NCBI GenBank assembly: GCA_018402445.1
Contig: JAGYIT010000007.1
Span: 124,001-188,000 of the forward strand
DNA length: 64,000 nucleotides
Reading direction: 5' to 3'
Source of the DNA: Akkermansiaceae bacterium
GTDB taxonomy: Bacteria; Verrucomicrobiota; Verrucomicrobiia; Verrucomicrobiales; Akkermansiaceae
How positions within the stretch are numbered: position 1 is the stretch's first letter; the number at the start of each line of letters is the position of its first letter. The notes under the pieces are model-generated. The model worked only from the letters and a program-made list of their open reading frames with translations, had not been told where the DNA came from and ran no database searches. Below are positions 8,348 to 16,916 of the stretch, one piece after another. The position numbers were made by a program, and so were the translations under genes.

Positions 8348-10117
8348 ATGAGACCTAGATCCATTCGCCCTCTCGTTTCCACGCTTGTGATATGTGCCAC
8401 CGCAGGATCGGCGTGGGCTGCGGACATTTTTGTCTCCGGTAGTCAGGGGGCTGGATTCAATGTGGGAAACGCTAACGGCGGCGCGTCGGGAGTCGCCGGT
8501 TCGGGTGGCACGGGTGGTTTCAATACTTCCAATGGAAATCAAGCAGGAGGCCGCGGCGGCAATGGTGTCATCAATTCCACCGCGTCCACCAACAACATCA
8601 CTCCGAATGCAGACCCCTCGCCCAGCACGCTCTTCAATCTTGGCGCAAGCTCCACGAGCAACGCCTCGGCCACGGGCGACGCGCTGGCCATTGGTGGTGG
8701 CGGTGGCGGGGGCAGGGGATCTGCCGGCGATGGTGGTGCGGGTGGTAATGGCGGCACGGGTTTACTGACGATTTCCGGTTCCGGAGTCGATTGGCTCCTC
8801 AACGGCAATGCCGCGCCCATCAACCCGATCAATCTAACCATAGGCGGCGGCGGCGGCGGTGGTGGCGGCAAAGCAGTGCATGGAACCCGGAATGGCGGCC
8901 CCGGCGGGAATGGGGGAGCGGGAACCTTGATTGTGGAAAGCGCGGCCACGCTCACTACCTTCGGTGCTTTGCTCGGCGGCAATGCCGGGTTCGGCGGCAA
9001 CGCAAATACCTCCGGCACAGGGCGGGGCGGCAAGGGTGGCAATGCTGGCGCGGGAACCGTTACCATTTCGGCGGCCAGCACCTGGTCGGCAACGACCCTC
9101 CAGTTGGGTGGTCAGGGCGGTAATCAGGGGACAAATGCCAACTTGGCGACCAACGGTGGCGGCGGCACTGGCGGGGCGGGAACCCTTTCCATTTCCGGCA
9201 GCGGAGCGGTGGTCGCCGCCAGCGGAGCCGTCACGCTCGGTGGCAACGCAGGAACGGGAACCAACGGCGGCGCGGGTGGCAATGGCATTATCAATCTTTT
9301 GAACGGCGGCGCGTTGAACACAGCGGCAACGATTACCCTGAGAAGCGGAGGCACCCTTAACATCGGCGGTGCCACGGTCAGTGGCAGCACCGGCGGAACC
9401 ATCGGCGGTGCGGGCACGGCCATTGCCAACGGCGGGGCGATCCAGTTCAACCAGACCGACACGGTCACCCTGGGTCGCGCCATTTCCGGCGCGGGCACCG
9501 TGACCCAGGCGGGTTCCGGCACATCCACCCTCAGCGCCACCAGCAGCTATACCGGTGCCACCAACGTCACCGGCGGCAAGCTGATCGTGGAGGGCAACAT
9601 CTCCACCAGCACCCTGACCACCGTTGGCAGCGGAGCCACCCTCGGCGGAACGGGCACGGTCGGCGCGACGCTGATCCAGGGCGCGGCGACCCTCGCCCCG
9701 GGCGTGTCCGGAGCCGGCACGCTGTCCCTCAACAGCACGACGCTCGGACTGAACGACACCAGCATCCTGAACTTTGATTTCAATCCTCTCAATCAGACAG
9801 CAGGCGGTGGTTTCAACGATCTCGTCACGGGAATCACCGACTTCACTCTCGACGGGGTGCTTAACATTACGGCGACCAGCGGCGACTTCCTGGCTGCGAC
9901 CCAAGGTGCCGCTTGGCGCTTGTTCAACTACACGGGCACCCTGACCGATGGTGGCGTCGCATTCGGCACGATGCCCAGCTTGGGCGCGGGGCTTTCCTGG
10001 TCGGTGGACACTTCGGTTGCCAATCAGGTGAATCTCGCCGTCATCCCCGAGCCGAACCTCGCCGCACTTCTCGGTGCTTTCGGCCTGCTGGCGCTGCTGC
10101 GCCGCCGCAGGAACTGA
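8348..10117 (+). CDS. glycine-rich PEP-CTERM protein with autotransporter-type beta-strand repeat
   Basis: A 589-residue exported protein. The signal peptide (MRPRSIRPLVSTLVICATAG, cleaved near AWAAD) is followed by a long stretch of GGxGGxGG repeats alternating with short beta segments (about 30-330). Next comes an autotransporter-associated beta-strand repeat (SYTGATNVTGGKLIVEGNI; TIGR02601-like), and the protein ends with IPEPNLAALLGAFGLLALLRRRRN. It is probably an extracellular beta-helical structural protein. The frame is open from the upstream element, but the ATG at 8348 yields the signal peptide. No catalytic motif is visible. Confidence 0.85.
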   Translation: MRPRSIRPLVSTLVICATAGSAWAADIFVSGSQGAGFNVGNANGGASGVAGSGGTGGFNTSNGNQAGGRGGNGVINSTASTNNITPNADPSPSTLFNLGASSTSNASATGDALAIGGGGGGGRGSAGDGGAGGNGGTGLLTISGSGVDWLLNGNAAPINPINLTIGGGGGGGGGKAVHGTRNGGPGGNGGAGTLIVESAATLTTFGALLGGNAGFGGNANTSGTGRGGKGGNAGAGTVTISAASTWSATTLQLGGQGGNQGTNANLATNGGGGTGGAGTLSISGSGAVVAASGAVTLGGNAGTGTNGGAGGNGIINLLNGGALNTAATITLRSGGTLNIGGATVSGSTGGTIGGAGTAIANGGAIQFNQTDTVTLGRAISGAGTVTQAGSGTSTLSATSSYTGATNVTGGKLIVEGNISTSTLTTVGSGATLGGTGTVGATLIQGAATLAPGVSGAGTLSLNSTTLGLNDTSILNFDFNPLNQTAGGGFNDLVTGITDFTLDGVLNITATSGDFLAATQGAAWRLFNYTGTLTDGGVAFGTMPSLGAGLSWSVDTSVANQVNLAVIPEPNLAALLGAFGLLALLRRRRN

Positions 10118-10250
10118 ACCGGAGGGCAAAGGAACACAGAGGTTTGGGAAAATGATGCGAAACAATTTATGATGTTGCTCCGAGAGCTCCGTCTCTCTGT
10201 GGTCAAATTACTTGGAACCCATTTTATATCCGGGTGATATCCCTCCTTCC

Positions 10251-11600
10251 ATGATCAAACACCTCATTTGTCTCGCGGCGATCCTTCCGCTCCTGTCCAG
10301 GGCCGATTCCGTCCGGCCCGCAGGAAAACCCAACATCGTCGTCATCCTGTCCGACGACGCCGGTTACAACGAGTTCTCGATGCACGGCAATACCGGCTTT
10401 CCAACGCCGCACATCGATTCGATCGCGAAGGCGGGCATCCGTTTCACCAACGGTTACGTAAGCGGCACCGTATGCAGCCCCAGCCGCGCCGGTTTGCTCA
10501 GCGGCCGCTACCAGCAGCACTTCGGCCACGAATTCAACATCCCGCCGGCCTACAGCGAAACCAACGGACTGCCGCTTACGGAAACATTGCTGCCCGCCGT
10601 GCTCAAATCCGTCGGCTACCGCACCATCGCTTTGGGAAAATGGCACCTCGGCTATGCGCCGGAGTTCCATCCGATGGAGCGCGGCTTCACCGATTTTTAT
10701 GGCTTCCTACAGGGCCAGCGCTCCTATTTTCCGCTGCCGAAACCAACCCGCCTCAACCAACTGCTGCAGGATCGCGAGCCGCTCGCGGCGGAAAAGTTCG
10801 ATTACATGACGGATCACCTCGCCGCCATGGCCGCCGGATACATCACCCGCCACAAGGAGCAACCGTTCTTCCTCTACCTCGCCTTCAATGCTACCCATGG
10901 CCCCAACCATACGACGCCGGCGGATCTCGAAATGGCCGGCGGCGACAAGATCAAGGCCATGACCATGGCGCTCGACCGCGCCGTCGGCACCGTGCTCGAT
11001 TCGCTCAGGCAAAACGGCGTGCTCGGCGATTCCCTGGTCTTCTTCCTCAATGACAACGGAGGCGCGGCCGGGCATGACAACACTCCGCTGCGCGGCCACA
11101 AAAGCCAGACATGGGAAGGTGGCGTCAGTGTGCCCTTCGCCGTCCAGTGGCCGGCCGCGATTGCCGCCGGCCAGACCTCGGACGTCCCGGTCATCTCACT
11201 GGACATCTTCCCCACCGCCCTCGCCGCCGCCGGCATCGACAAGTCCCCGGGCAATCCGCTCCATGGCACCAACCTGCTGCCTTTGATGACCGGCAGGGCG
11301 GGGGATCGCCCGCACCGGACGCTTTGCTGGAAGAACGGAGCCGCCTGGGCCATCCGCGACGGCGACCTAAAGCTCGTCGCCGGCAACACGGATCAGGACG
11401 GCGGCGCGCCGGAGCTTTTCGATCTCGCCAAGGACCGCCCGGAAAAAAACAACCTCGCATCCGAAAGACCGGACGACGTGAAACGGCTGACCGCGATCTA
11501 TCGAAAATGGGCGGCCGAGGTGAAGCCAACCCCGTGGGGTCGCGGAGCGGAAGCCGAACGCGAAGACGCCGACGAAAAACCCGCCCGCCGCAAGAAATAG
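10251..11600 (+). CDS. secreted sulfatase (formylglycine-dependent)
   Basis: A 449-residue type I sulfatase. The signal peptide MIKHLICLAAILPLLSRA precedes PNIVVILSDDAGYN, where the two Asp bind the metal. The formylglycine site is CSPSR (in SGTVCSPSRAGLLSGRYQ), followed by ALGKWHLG and FFLNDNGG, all sulfatase hallmarks. The anaerobic or aerobic Cys-modifying enzyme is not in this window. I start at the ATG at 10251 because the upstream extension has no signal. Placed among PEP-CTERM genes and a sugar-type regulator, it probably desulfates environmental polysaccharides. The tail is rich in charged residues (EADEKPARRKK-like). Confidence 0.93.
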   Translation: MIKHLICLAAILPLLSRADSVRPAGKPNIVVILSDDAGYNEFSMHGNTGFPTPHIDSIAKAGIRFTNGYVSGTVCSPSRAGLLSGRYQQHFGHEFNIPPAYSETNGLPLTETLLPAVLKSVGYRTIALGKWHLGYAPEFHPMERGFTDFYGFLQGQRSYFPLPKPTRLNQLLQDREPLAAEKFDYMTDHLAAMAAGYITRHKEQPFFLYLAFNATHGPNHTTPADLEMAGGDKIKAMTMALDRAVGTVLDSLRQNGVLGDSLVFFLNDNGGAAGHDNTPLRGHKSQTWEGGVSVPFAVQWPAAIAAGQTSDVPVISLDIFPTALAAAGIDKSPGNPLHGTNLLPLMTGRAGDRPHRTLCWKNGAAWAIRDGDLKLVAGNTDQDGGAPELFDLAKDRPEKNNLASERPDDVKRLTAIYRKWAAEVKPTPWGRGAEAEREDADEKPARRKK

Positions 11601-11634
11601 CCGCAACCCGCTCCCCATTGGGAATTTTCCAAGG

Positions 11635-12726
11635 TTAGCGCTTACGGGGAGCGGCCATGGTCTCCCCGTCCACGTGGTCCGCAGGTAGAAACCGCTCCAT
11701 GGGCTCTGCGCCTCCGTCTTCTAGCCAGCTCACCATCACATTGAGAAAGCGGCGGATCGGAAACCGGAAGCGGCACAATTTCGGATAAACCCACTCCGCT
11801 TCCAGCTGGTCGTCCAACAGCACGACCGACACATCCTCGGGAATCCTCAGGCCGGCCCTCATCAGGTAGGACTGCGCCGTCAGGAACTCCTTCCACTCCA
11901 GGAACATCAGGGCAGTCGGCGCTTCGGTGGCAAACGAGGCTTCCAAGATGCGCCAGATCGCATCAGGAGTCCGCGTGCCGCTTGCCGGATTGTGATAGGA
12001 TTTCACGTAAACCCGGCCCACCTTCTCGATCGCCTCTTTCATCACCCGACCCATCGCGGCTTTGAACGTGTCCGGATGATTGCACAGGGGAAGCACGATC
12101 CGCCAGTGCCCTAATGCGGTCAAACGGGCCAGGGCGGCCTGTGCCACCAGCGTGGATCTCACCGCCGCCATCGACACCGGCAGTCCGTCGGTCGTGCCGC
12201 CGAGGAAGAAGATCCGCACCTTGCGGCGGATCGCCCATTCGGCGAGCGCCGGCCGGCCGAAAACTGCGATCACCGAAGTTCCCGGCTCCACCTGTATCGT
12301 CCGATCCCAGGAACGCTGAGGGCGTTTCACATTCAGGAAATCGATGACCTGATGCACCACTTCCCAGCCCTTTCCCGCCATGCGCACGGAGAGGTCTTCG
12401 ATCAGCCTGTGGGTGGATTCCGGCAGCATGGCCGGCTCCTTATAGGTGAGGATCAGCAGGCGCTTTGGATCTGCCGGGGATTTCCCCAAGCGAGCCGCCC
12501 GGCGCGCCCCGACCACCCGGAAAGCGCATCTCTCGCCCCCGCGCTCCACGATTCCCTCCCCGGCGAGCTTCAGCAGCGCCGCTGCGGCCGTCGGCGCACT
12601 CACCCCCAGGTGTTTTGCCAGAACCCTGGCTCCCGGAAGGCGCTCGTCCCAACGGCCGTCCGCAATCTCGTTCCTCAGCGCAACCAGCGCCAGATCCGCC
12701 GCCCTTGGTTTGACGATTCGTTTCAC
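11635..12726 (-). CDS. GntR-type HTH regulator with LacI-like sensor domain
   Basis: A 363-residue transcription factor from a GTG at 12726. The N-terminal winged helix (LRNEIADGRWDERLPGARVL, then HLGVSAPTAAAALLKLAGEG) is of the GntR type. Residues about 85-340 form a periplasmic-binding-protein-like sensor as in LacI/XylR (LMFLEWKEFLTAQSYLMRAG, then RIPEDVSVVLLDD). It is transcribed away from the PEP-CTERM gene at 12940, and the TCTGC element lies between them. It may bind that element. Copies of its 3' end lie before two other PEP-CTERM genes. The ligand is unknown, probably a sugar. Confidence 0.85.
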   Translation of the reverse strand: MKRIVKPRAADLALVALRNEIADGRWDERLPGARVLAKHLGVSAPTAAAALLKLAGEGIVERGGERCAFRVVGARRAARLGKSPADPKRLLILTYKEPAMLPESTHRLIEDLSVRMAGKGWEVVHQVIDFLNVKRPQRSWDRTIQVEPGTSVIAVFGRPALAEWAIRRKVRIFFLGGTTDGLPVSMAAVRSTLVAQAALARLTALGHWRIVLPLCNHPDTFKAAMGRVMKEAIEKVGRVYVKSYHNPASGTRTPDAIWRILEASFATEAPTALMFLEWKEFLTAQSYLMRAGLRIPEDVSVVLLDDQLEAEWVYPKLCRFRFPIRRFLNVMVSWLEDGGAEPMERFLPADHVDGETMAAPRKR

Positions 12727-12743
12727 CTAGCCGTCTTTATCCC

Positions 12744-12890
12744 GGGACGGGGCCCGTGCCAACCTGAAATCACCGCTTTCCCGCACCCGTCCCGTTCCCT
12801 AGAACGGCAACCCTCGCCCGTGCATCTCCGCATTCACGAATCGAGGCTAACGAACACCCATCTGCTACATTGTTCGATGCAGAAATTTTT
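12744..12890 (+). repeat. 147-bp direct repeat upstream of PEP-CTERM gene, copy 1
   Basis: This stretch (GGGACGGGG onward, with GAAATCACCGCTTT, CGCATTCACGAATCG, CTAACGAAC and the TCTGC element) is repeated with about 85 percent identity at 13796-13943. It is the divergent promoter region between the regulator and the PEP-CTERM gene at 12940. Confidence 0.8.
12861..12890 (+). promoter_or_regulatory. TCTGC-N13-GCAGA element, copy C
   Basis: TCTGCTACATT, GTTCG, ATGCAGAA and ATTTTT, 50-79 bp before the PEP-CTERM start. This is the copy that lies directly between the intact regulator and its divergent neighbour. Confidence 0.65.
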
Positions 12891-12939
12891 CAGATTTCCC
12901 ATTGCCAGAGATACCCATTCAAGCTGTTTTTTATGTGTC

Positions 12940-13734
12940 ATGAAATACAAACACTTCGGTTTGCTGACGGCTTTGGTGTGCCTAGCCTGTGGCTCTGCAA
13001 ATGCTGCGCTGATTGCTCATTACACATTCAACGGAACTCTCGCGGATTCCGGGACCAGCGGCGGCACCGCAACCCTTGGCAAGAACGGGAGCCTTTCGTC
13101 CACTGTTTCCGCTGTTGGTTCTGGATCCTTGGAACTCCGCAACAACATTGGCACGGACACCTCGGGGCTTGATGGTGCCGTTTCCGGCAACAACTTCGCA
13201 CTCGGCACGGGTGCCCGCACGGTGGCCTTCTGGATGAAGGCGGAAGGGACTTTGGACACGAGCGCCACAATGATCGCATTGGGCGATTCGGGAACCAATG
13301 GCGGGCGCTACGATATTGCTCTGTCCGGCGGGAATCTGCGCCTTGAGGTGCAGGGCGGCGGAACCACCACCTCAGTCGCCCTCGGCGGTGGGAACTGGTT
13401 TCATGTCACGGTTGCAACGGCTCTCGGCGGAACGGTTGCCTCGTCGCAGTATTATGTCCACAACACCGACGGCACCTTGAATGCGAGCGGCGCTTTCGGG
13501 GGCTCCTCCACGGCGGTCAATACCCGGAACAATCGGCTTCGTATGGGTGACAGCATCCAGGATACCTCCCGCGACTTCTTCGGATATCTTGACGATATCC
13601 GCCTTTATGACAGCGTGTTAACTCAGAGCGAAGCTCAAGGGTTGGCGGCAATGTGGTCGCCGGTCCCCGAGCCCACCGCCGCCCTGCTCGGTGCTCTAGG
13701 CATGCTCACCCTGCTCCGCCGCCGCCGGAACTGA
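12940..13734 (+). CDS. PEP-CTERM protein with LamG-like domain
   Basis: A 264-residue exported protein with signal peptide MKYKHFGLLTALVCLACGSANA, a LamG/concanavalin-A-like domain (LIAHYTFNGTLADSG near the start, RLRMGDSIQDTSRDFFGYLD and DDIRLYDSVLT near the end), and a sorting tail VPEPTAALLGALGMLTLLRRRRN. I chose the ATG at 12940 because it gives the signal peptide, although the frame is open upstream. Its last 35 bp and the 37 bp after its stop are repeated at the end of the gene at 14066-15559. Confidence 0.85.
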   Translation: MKYKHFGLLTALVCLACGSANAALIAHYTFNGTLADSGTSGGTATLGKNGSLSSTVSAVGSGSLELRNNIGTDTSGLDGAVSGNNFALGTGARTVAFWMKAEGTLDTSATMIALGDSGTNGGRYDIALSGGNLRLEVQGGGTTTSVALGGGNWFHVTVATALGGTVASSQYYVHNTDGTLNASGAFGGSSTAVNTRNNRLRMGDSIQDTSRDFFGYLDDIRLYDSVLTQSEAQGLAAMWSPVPEPTAALLGALGMLTLLRRRRN

Positions 13735-13771
13735 GCCGTGGCGGCACTTTGCAACGCCAAGTTCATGATTC
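13700..13771 (+). repeat. 72-bp direct repeat spanning PEP-CTERM gene end, copy 1
   Basis: The sequence from GCATGCTCACCCTGCT through the RRRRN tail, the TGA and CCGTGGCGGCACTTTGCAAC is repeated almost identically at 15525-15596. Tail and 3' flank have therefore been copied between the two PEP-CTERM genes. Confidence 0.8.
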
Positions 13772-13795
13772 GTTTCAACGAGCTGTCACTAGCTT

Positions 13796-13943
13796 GGGAC
13801 GGGTGCCGTTGCCAACTTGAAATCACCGCTTTTCCGCACCCGTCCTGTTCCGTGGAACTACAACCCTTGTCCGTGAATCTCCGCATTCACGAATCGGGGC
13901 AAACGAACGCCTATCTGCTACATTCGTTAATGCAGAACTTTTT
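13796..13943 (+). repeat. 148-bp direct repeat upstream of PEP-CTERM gene, copy 2
   Basis: Second copy of the promoter-region repeat at 12744-12890. Here it follows directly on the previous PEP-CTERM gene with no regulator attached. Confidence 0.8.
13914..13943 (+). promoter_or_regulatory. TCTGC-N13-GCAGA element, copy D
   Basis: TCTGCTACATT, CGTTA, ATGCAGAA and CTTTTT, 123-152 bp before the next PEP-CTERM start. Unlike copies A-C, the short frame opened by its ATG (MQNFLGFPVVRERFITTF) ends at a TAA before the gene. Confidence 0.6.
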
Positions 13944-14065
13944 AGGATTTCCCGTTGTAAGAGAGCGATTTATCACCACGTTTTAATCCTATGGTTCTGA
14001 GTTTATTATCTCAGTTTTAGGTTCATTATCTCCAGTCCACCAAATCATCATTACCAGTACGCATC

Positions 14066-15559
14066 ATGAAACTTACCCGCAATCCGTTCCTCGCCGTCGC
14101 CCTCGTTTCCGCCGCCTCGCTGATCACTTCCGCACATGCCGCCACCGCTACCAAGGGCGCCACAGCCGGTGCCAACTGGAGCGCCACCACCGCAGGGGCT
14201 TGGTCTGGCGGAGATGGCTCCAACGGTGCTCCCGCCTCTGGTGATGATGTCCTAGTCACTACGGGTTCGGTGAACCCGACATCCAATGTGATCGGTGGCG
14301 ATTTAAGCTGGAACAAAATCACCATCGACAGGAACGCCCTGGTAACCTTCGACAACAGCGCCGGAGCTACGCTCAATCTTGGAGCAGGCGGCATTACGGT
14401 GACCAGCACCGCAGCGGCGGGATCCGGCAATTCAAGTGTGCAGCTCAAGTCCGCCCTGAGCTTGGTCGATCAAACATGGACTATTGCAAGCGGGAAAGGG
14501 ATTGTCCTGAATTCCGCAAATTACACGGATGGAGGAATCGCCCGCACGATCAATGTCCAAGGCGGCACCGCAGGCACGACAAATGCCAATTTCCGGGTCG
14601 GCGGCACGGGAAATGGCACGGTCAATAACACCGGCACCTGGCTGGGCACCAGCACCATCAACATGAAGGACATCGCCTATCAGTTGAATGGCAGCTCGAC
14701 CAATTTCAGCAACAGCAATGACGCGAACAGCGGGGCATTGCTGACTTTCGATAATGTGCTCTTCTCCACGGGCAATAACAACAGTGCCCGTTCGCTTGCG
14801 AGCTCCACCAAGCTGCTAGGAAATATCTCAACCGGTGCCCAGAACGTGGCTACGGGCGCGGGTTACAATCTCATCGGCACCATGGATCTTGACGGTGGCA
14901 CGCGCACCATTACCACCGGCAGCCAGGCTACCGGCACGTTCAACACGCTGATCTCCGGAGTCATCAGCAACGGCGGCCTGACCAAGGCGGGAACTGGCAC
15001 CTTGGCTCTGAGTGGCACCAATACCTACACTGGTAACACCACCGTTTCCGCAGGAACACTGGTGGTCAACGGCAGCATCTCCACCAGCAGCCTCACCACC
15101 GTCAATACCGGCGGCACCTTGGGAGGCACCGGCACCACAGGGTCTGTGACCATTGATTCCGGCGGCATCTTTGCCCCTGGAGTTGGTGGAATCGAGAGCC
15201 TCAACATAGATGGCACCCTGACACTCAGCGCGGGAAGCTTCAGCAACTTTGAAATCAACACGGCAGGGGGCAGCTCCGACCTGGCGATCGCCTCGGCGTT
15301 GCTGGCCTTTGGTGGCACGCTGAATGTAACCAACATCGGCGGCCCGCTTGTCCTGAACGACACCTTTAATCTGTTCGACTGGGGCAGCACCTCCGGCGCA
15401 TTCAGCGCGGTCAATCTTCCCGCTCTCGATCCCGGCCTCAGCTGGGATGAGAGCGCCCTTTACACCAGCGGCGCCCTCACCGTCATCCCCGAGCCGAACG
15501 TGGCCGCGCTCATCGGTGGTTTCGGCATGCTCACCCTGCTGCGCCGCCGCCGGAACTGA
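14066..15559 (+). CDS. PEP-CTERM protein with autotransporter-type beta-strand repeat
   Basis: A 497-residue exported protein. The signal peptide (MKLTRNPFLAVALVSAASLI, ending SAHA) is followed by a Ser/Thr/Gly/Asn-rich beta-solenoid-like body. A clear autotransporter-associated repeat (TKAGTGTLALSGTNTYTGNT, then TVSAGTLVVNGSI) lies at about residues 310-345. The tail is IPEPNVAALIGGFGMLTLLRRRRN. The arrangement equals that of the protein at 8348-10117 without the glycine-rich half. A strong terminator follows. Confidence 0.88.
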   Translation: MKLTRNPFLAVALVSAASLITSAHAATATKGATAGANWSATTAGAWSGGDGSNGAPASGDDVLVTTGSVNPTSNVIGGDLSWNKITIDRNALVTFDNSAGATLNLGAGGITVTSTAAAGSGNSSVQLKSALSLVDQTWTIASGKGIVLNSANYTDGGIARTINVQGGTAGTTNANFRVGGTGNGTVNNTGTWLGTSTINMKDIAYQLNGSSTNFSNSNDANSGALLTFDNVLFSTGNNNSARSLASSTKLLGNISTGAQNVATGAGYNLIGTMDLDGGTRTITTGSQATGTFNTLISGVISNGGLTKAGTGTLALSGTNTYTGNTTVSAGTLVVNGSISTSSLTTVNTGGTLGGTGTTGSVTIDSGGIFAPGVGGIESLNIDGTLTLSAGSFSNFEINTAGGSSDLAIASALLAFGGTLNVTNIGGPLVLNDTFNLFDWGSTSGAFSAVNLPALDPGLSWDESALYTSGALTVIPEPNVAALIGGFGMLTLLRRRRN

Positions 15560-15596
15560 GCCGTGGCAGCACTTTGCAACGCCAAGTTCATGATTC
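15525..15596 (+). repeat. 72-bp direct repeat spanning PEP-CTERM gene end, copy 2
   Basis: Second copy of the repeat at 13700-13771; the two differ at only a few positions. Confidence 0.8.
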
Positions 15597-15602
15597 CCTC
15601 AA

Positions 15603-15640
15603 AAAGCCTTCCGCCACAATGGGGGAGGCTTTGTTTTTTT
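15603..15640 (+). terminator. intrinsic terminator of the PEP-CTERM gene
   Basis: AAAGCCTTCC pairs with GGGAGGCTTT (10 bp, one G-T pair) across a 10-base loop, followed by G and seven T. Confidence 0.85.
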
Positions 15641-15672
15641 AAGCCGAAAGTTTCATCATCCAATTAACATCC

Positions 15673-16872
15673 ATGAAACGGCGGGGATTTATCGGGAAAA
15701 TGGCGGGCGGGGCGGCGGCTGGAGCAGCGGGCATTTCCGCAGCGCAGCAGGAGCCTGCGGTCGTCGGCCCCTTGGTCAAGACGCCGCCGGTGGTGATGGC
15801 TCCCCGGCATGATGGCGTGGAGGTGGTGTGGGCGGTCTCCCGGTTGGCGAAGGGACGGGTGGAGTGGAAAGGCGAGGACGGCGGCTCCGGCACGGCGGCG
15901 GCCGATGCGTTCGGGATGGTGCCGCAGGGCGAGGAGATCCTGCGGGTGAGGATAGGCGGCTTGAAAGCGGGCGGAAGATACCAATTCCGCGCGATCACCG
16001 AGAGCGCGGATGGCAAGGAACGCGAGGAGAGCGCGTGGAGGAAATTCCACACCCTCGATCCGAAGGGGGAGGCGACGGAGTTCGTGGTCTGGAACGACAC
16101 CCACGAGAACGCGGAGACGATCACCAAACTGCACGCCGCGAGCCCCGGCGGTGATTTCCTGATCTGGAACGGGGACACCTGCAACGACTGGCACCGGGAA
16201 GACCGGTTGGTTCCCACGCTGCTGCATCCGGCGGGGCAGGACTTCACCGATGGTCGGCCGCTGCTGCTGGTCTGGGGGAACCACGATGTCCGCGGCAAGT
16301 GGGCCTACAAGCTGCCGGATATGATAGCGACGCCGGCCGGCCGCCCGTTTTACGCCTTCCGCAGCGGCCCTGTCGCTGTGATCTGCCTGCACACCGGCGA
16401 GGATAAGCCGGACGATCATCCGAGCTTCGGCGGGCGGGTCGCCTTCGGGCCGCTGCGCGAGGAGCAGGGCGCTTGGCTCAGGGAGGTCACCGCGCGGCCG
16501 GAGTTCCGGGACGCGCCTTACCGCGTGGCCTTCTGCCATATCCCGCTGCGCTGGAAAAAGGAGCGCGTGATCGCACCCGGCGAATACGGCAACGGCAACT
16601 ACGACTCCTACAGTAGATCCAGCCGCGAGGTCTGGCATGACGCGCTGGTGGCGTGGAAGGCGCAGGTCATCGTATCCGGCCACATGCACGAGGCGGCGTG
16701 GCTGCCCGGCACGGCGGAGTTTCCCTACGGCCAGCTCGTCGGCGGCGGCCCCCGGGCGGATAGCGCGACTTGGATCGAGGGCAAGGCCGATGCCACATCG
16801 CTGCGCTTCGTGATGAAAGGCCTGGACGGGAAAGTGATCGAGCGCATCGAGTTCAAGCCGCTGGCCGTGTAG
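15673..16872 (+). CDS. Tat-exported calcineurin-like metallophosphoesterase
   Basis: A 399-residue phosphoesterase. The N-terminus MKRRGFIGKMAGGAAAGAAG is a twin-arginine signal (RRGFI). Residues about 35-130 look like the Fn3-like N-terminal domain of purple acid phosphatases. The metal-site motifs follow in order: WNDTH, WNGDTCND, VWGNHD and VSGHMHE. It probably hydrolyses phosphomonoesters or diesters in the periplasm. It lies 45 bp upstream of the Verru_Chthon-type gene on the same strand and may be co-transcribed. A terminator isolates it from the PEP-CTERM gene before it. Confidence 0.88.
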   Translation: MKRRGFIGKMAGGAAAGAAGISAAQQEPAVVGPLVKTPPVVMAPRHDGVEVVWAVSRLAKGRVEWKGEDGGSGTAAADAFGMVPQGEEILRVRIGGLKAGGRYQFRAITESADGKEREESAWRKFHTLDPKGEATEFVVWNDTHENAETITKLHAASPGGDFLIWNGDTCNDWHREDRLVPTLLHPAGQDFTDGRPLLLVWGNHDVRGKWAYKLPDMIATPAGRPFYAFRSGPVAVICLHTGEDKPDDHPSFGGRVAFGPLREEQGAWLREVTARPEFRDAPYRVAFCHIPLRWKKERVIAPGEYGNGNYDSYSRSSREVWHDALVAWKAQVIVSGHMHEAAWLPGTAEFPYGQLVGGGPRADSATWIEGKADATSLRFVMKGLDGKVIERIEFKPLAV

Positions 16873-16916
16873 GCGGCGTTTGCGGGATTTACCCATTTTC
16901 AAAGCAACATCAACCG

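Noticed and set aside
8035..8427. Independent minus-strand gene with RRRRRAHGAVSTCG
   Set aside because: It is an out-of-frame reading of the regulator relic, repeated in the same way over the intact regulator at 11642-11896.
8440..9500. Low-complexity GGxGG region as a sequence artefact or PE-PGRS-like gene
   Set aside because: The frame is intact from signal peptide to PEP-CTERM tail, so it is a real glycine-rich surface protein; there is no PE domain.
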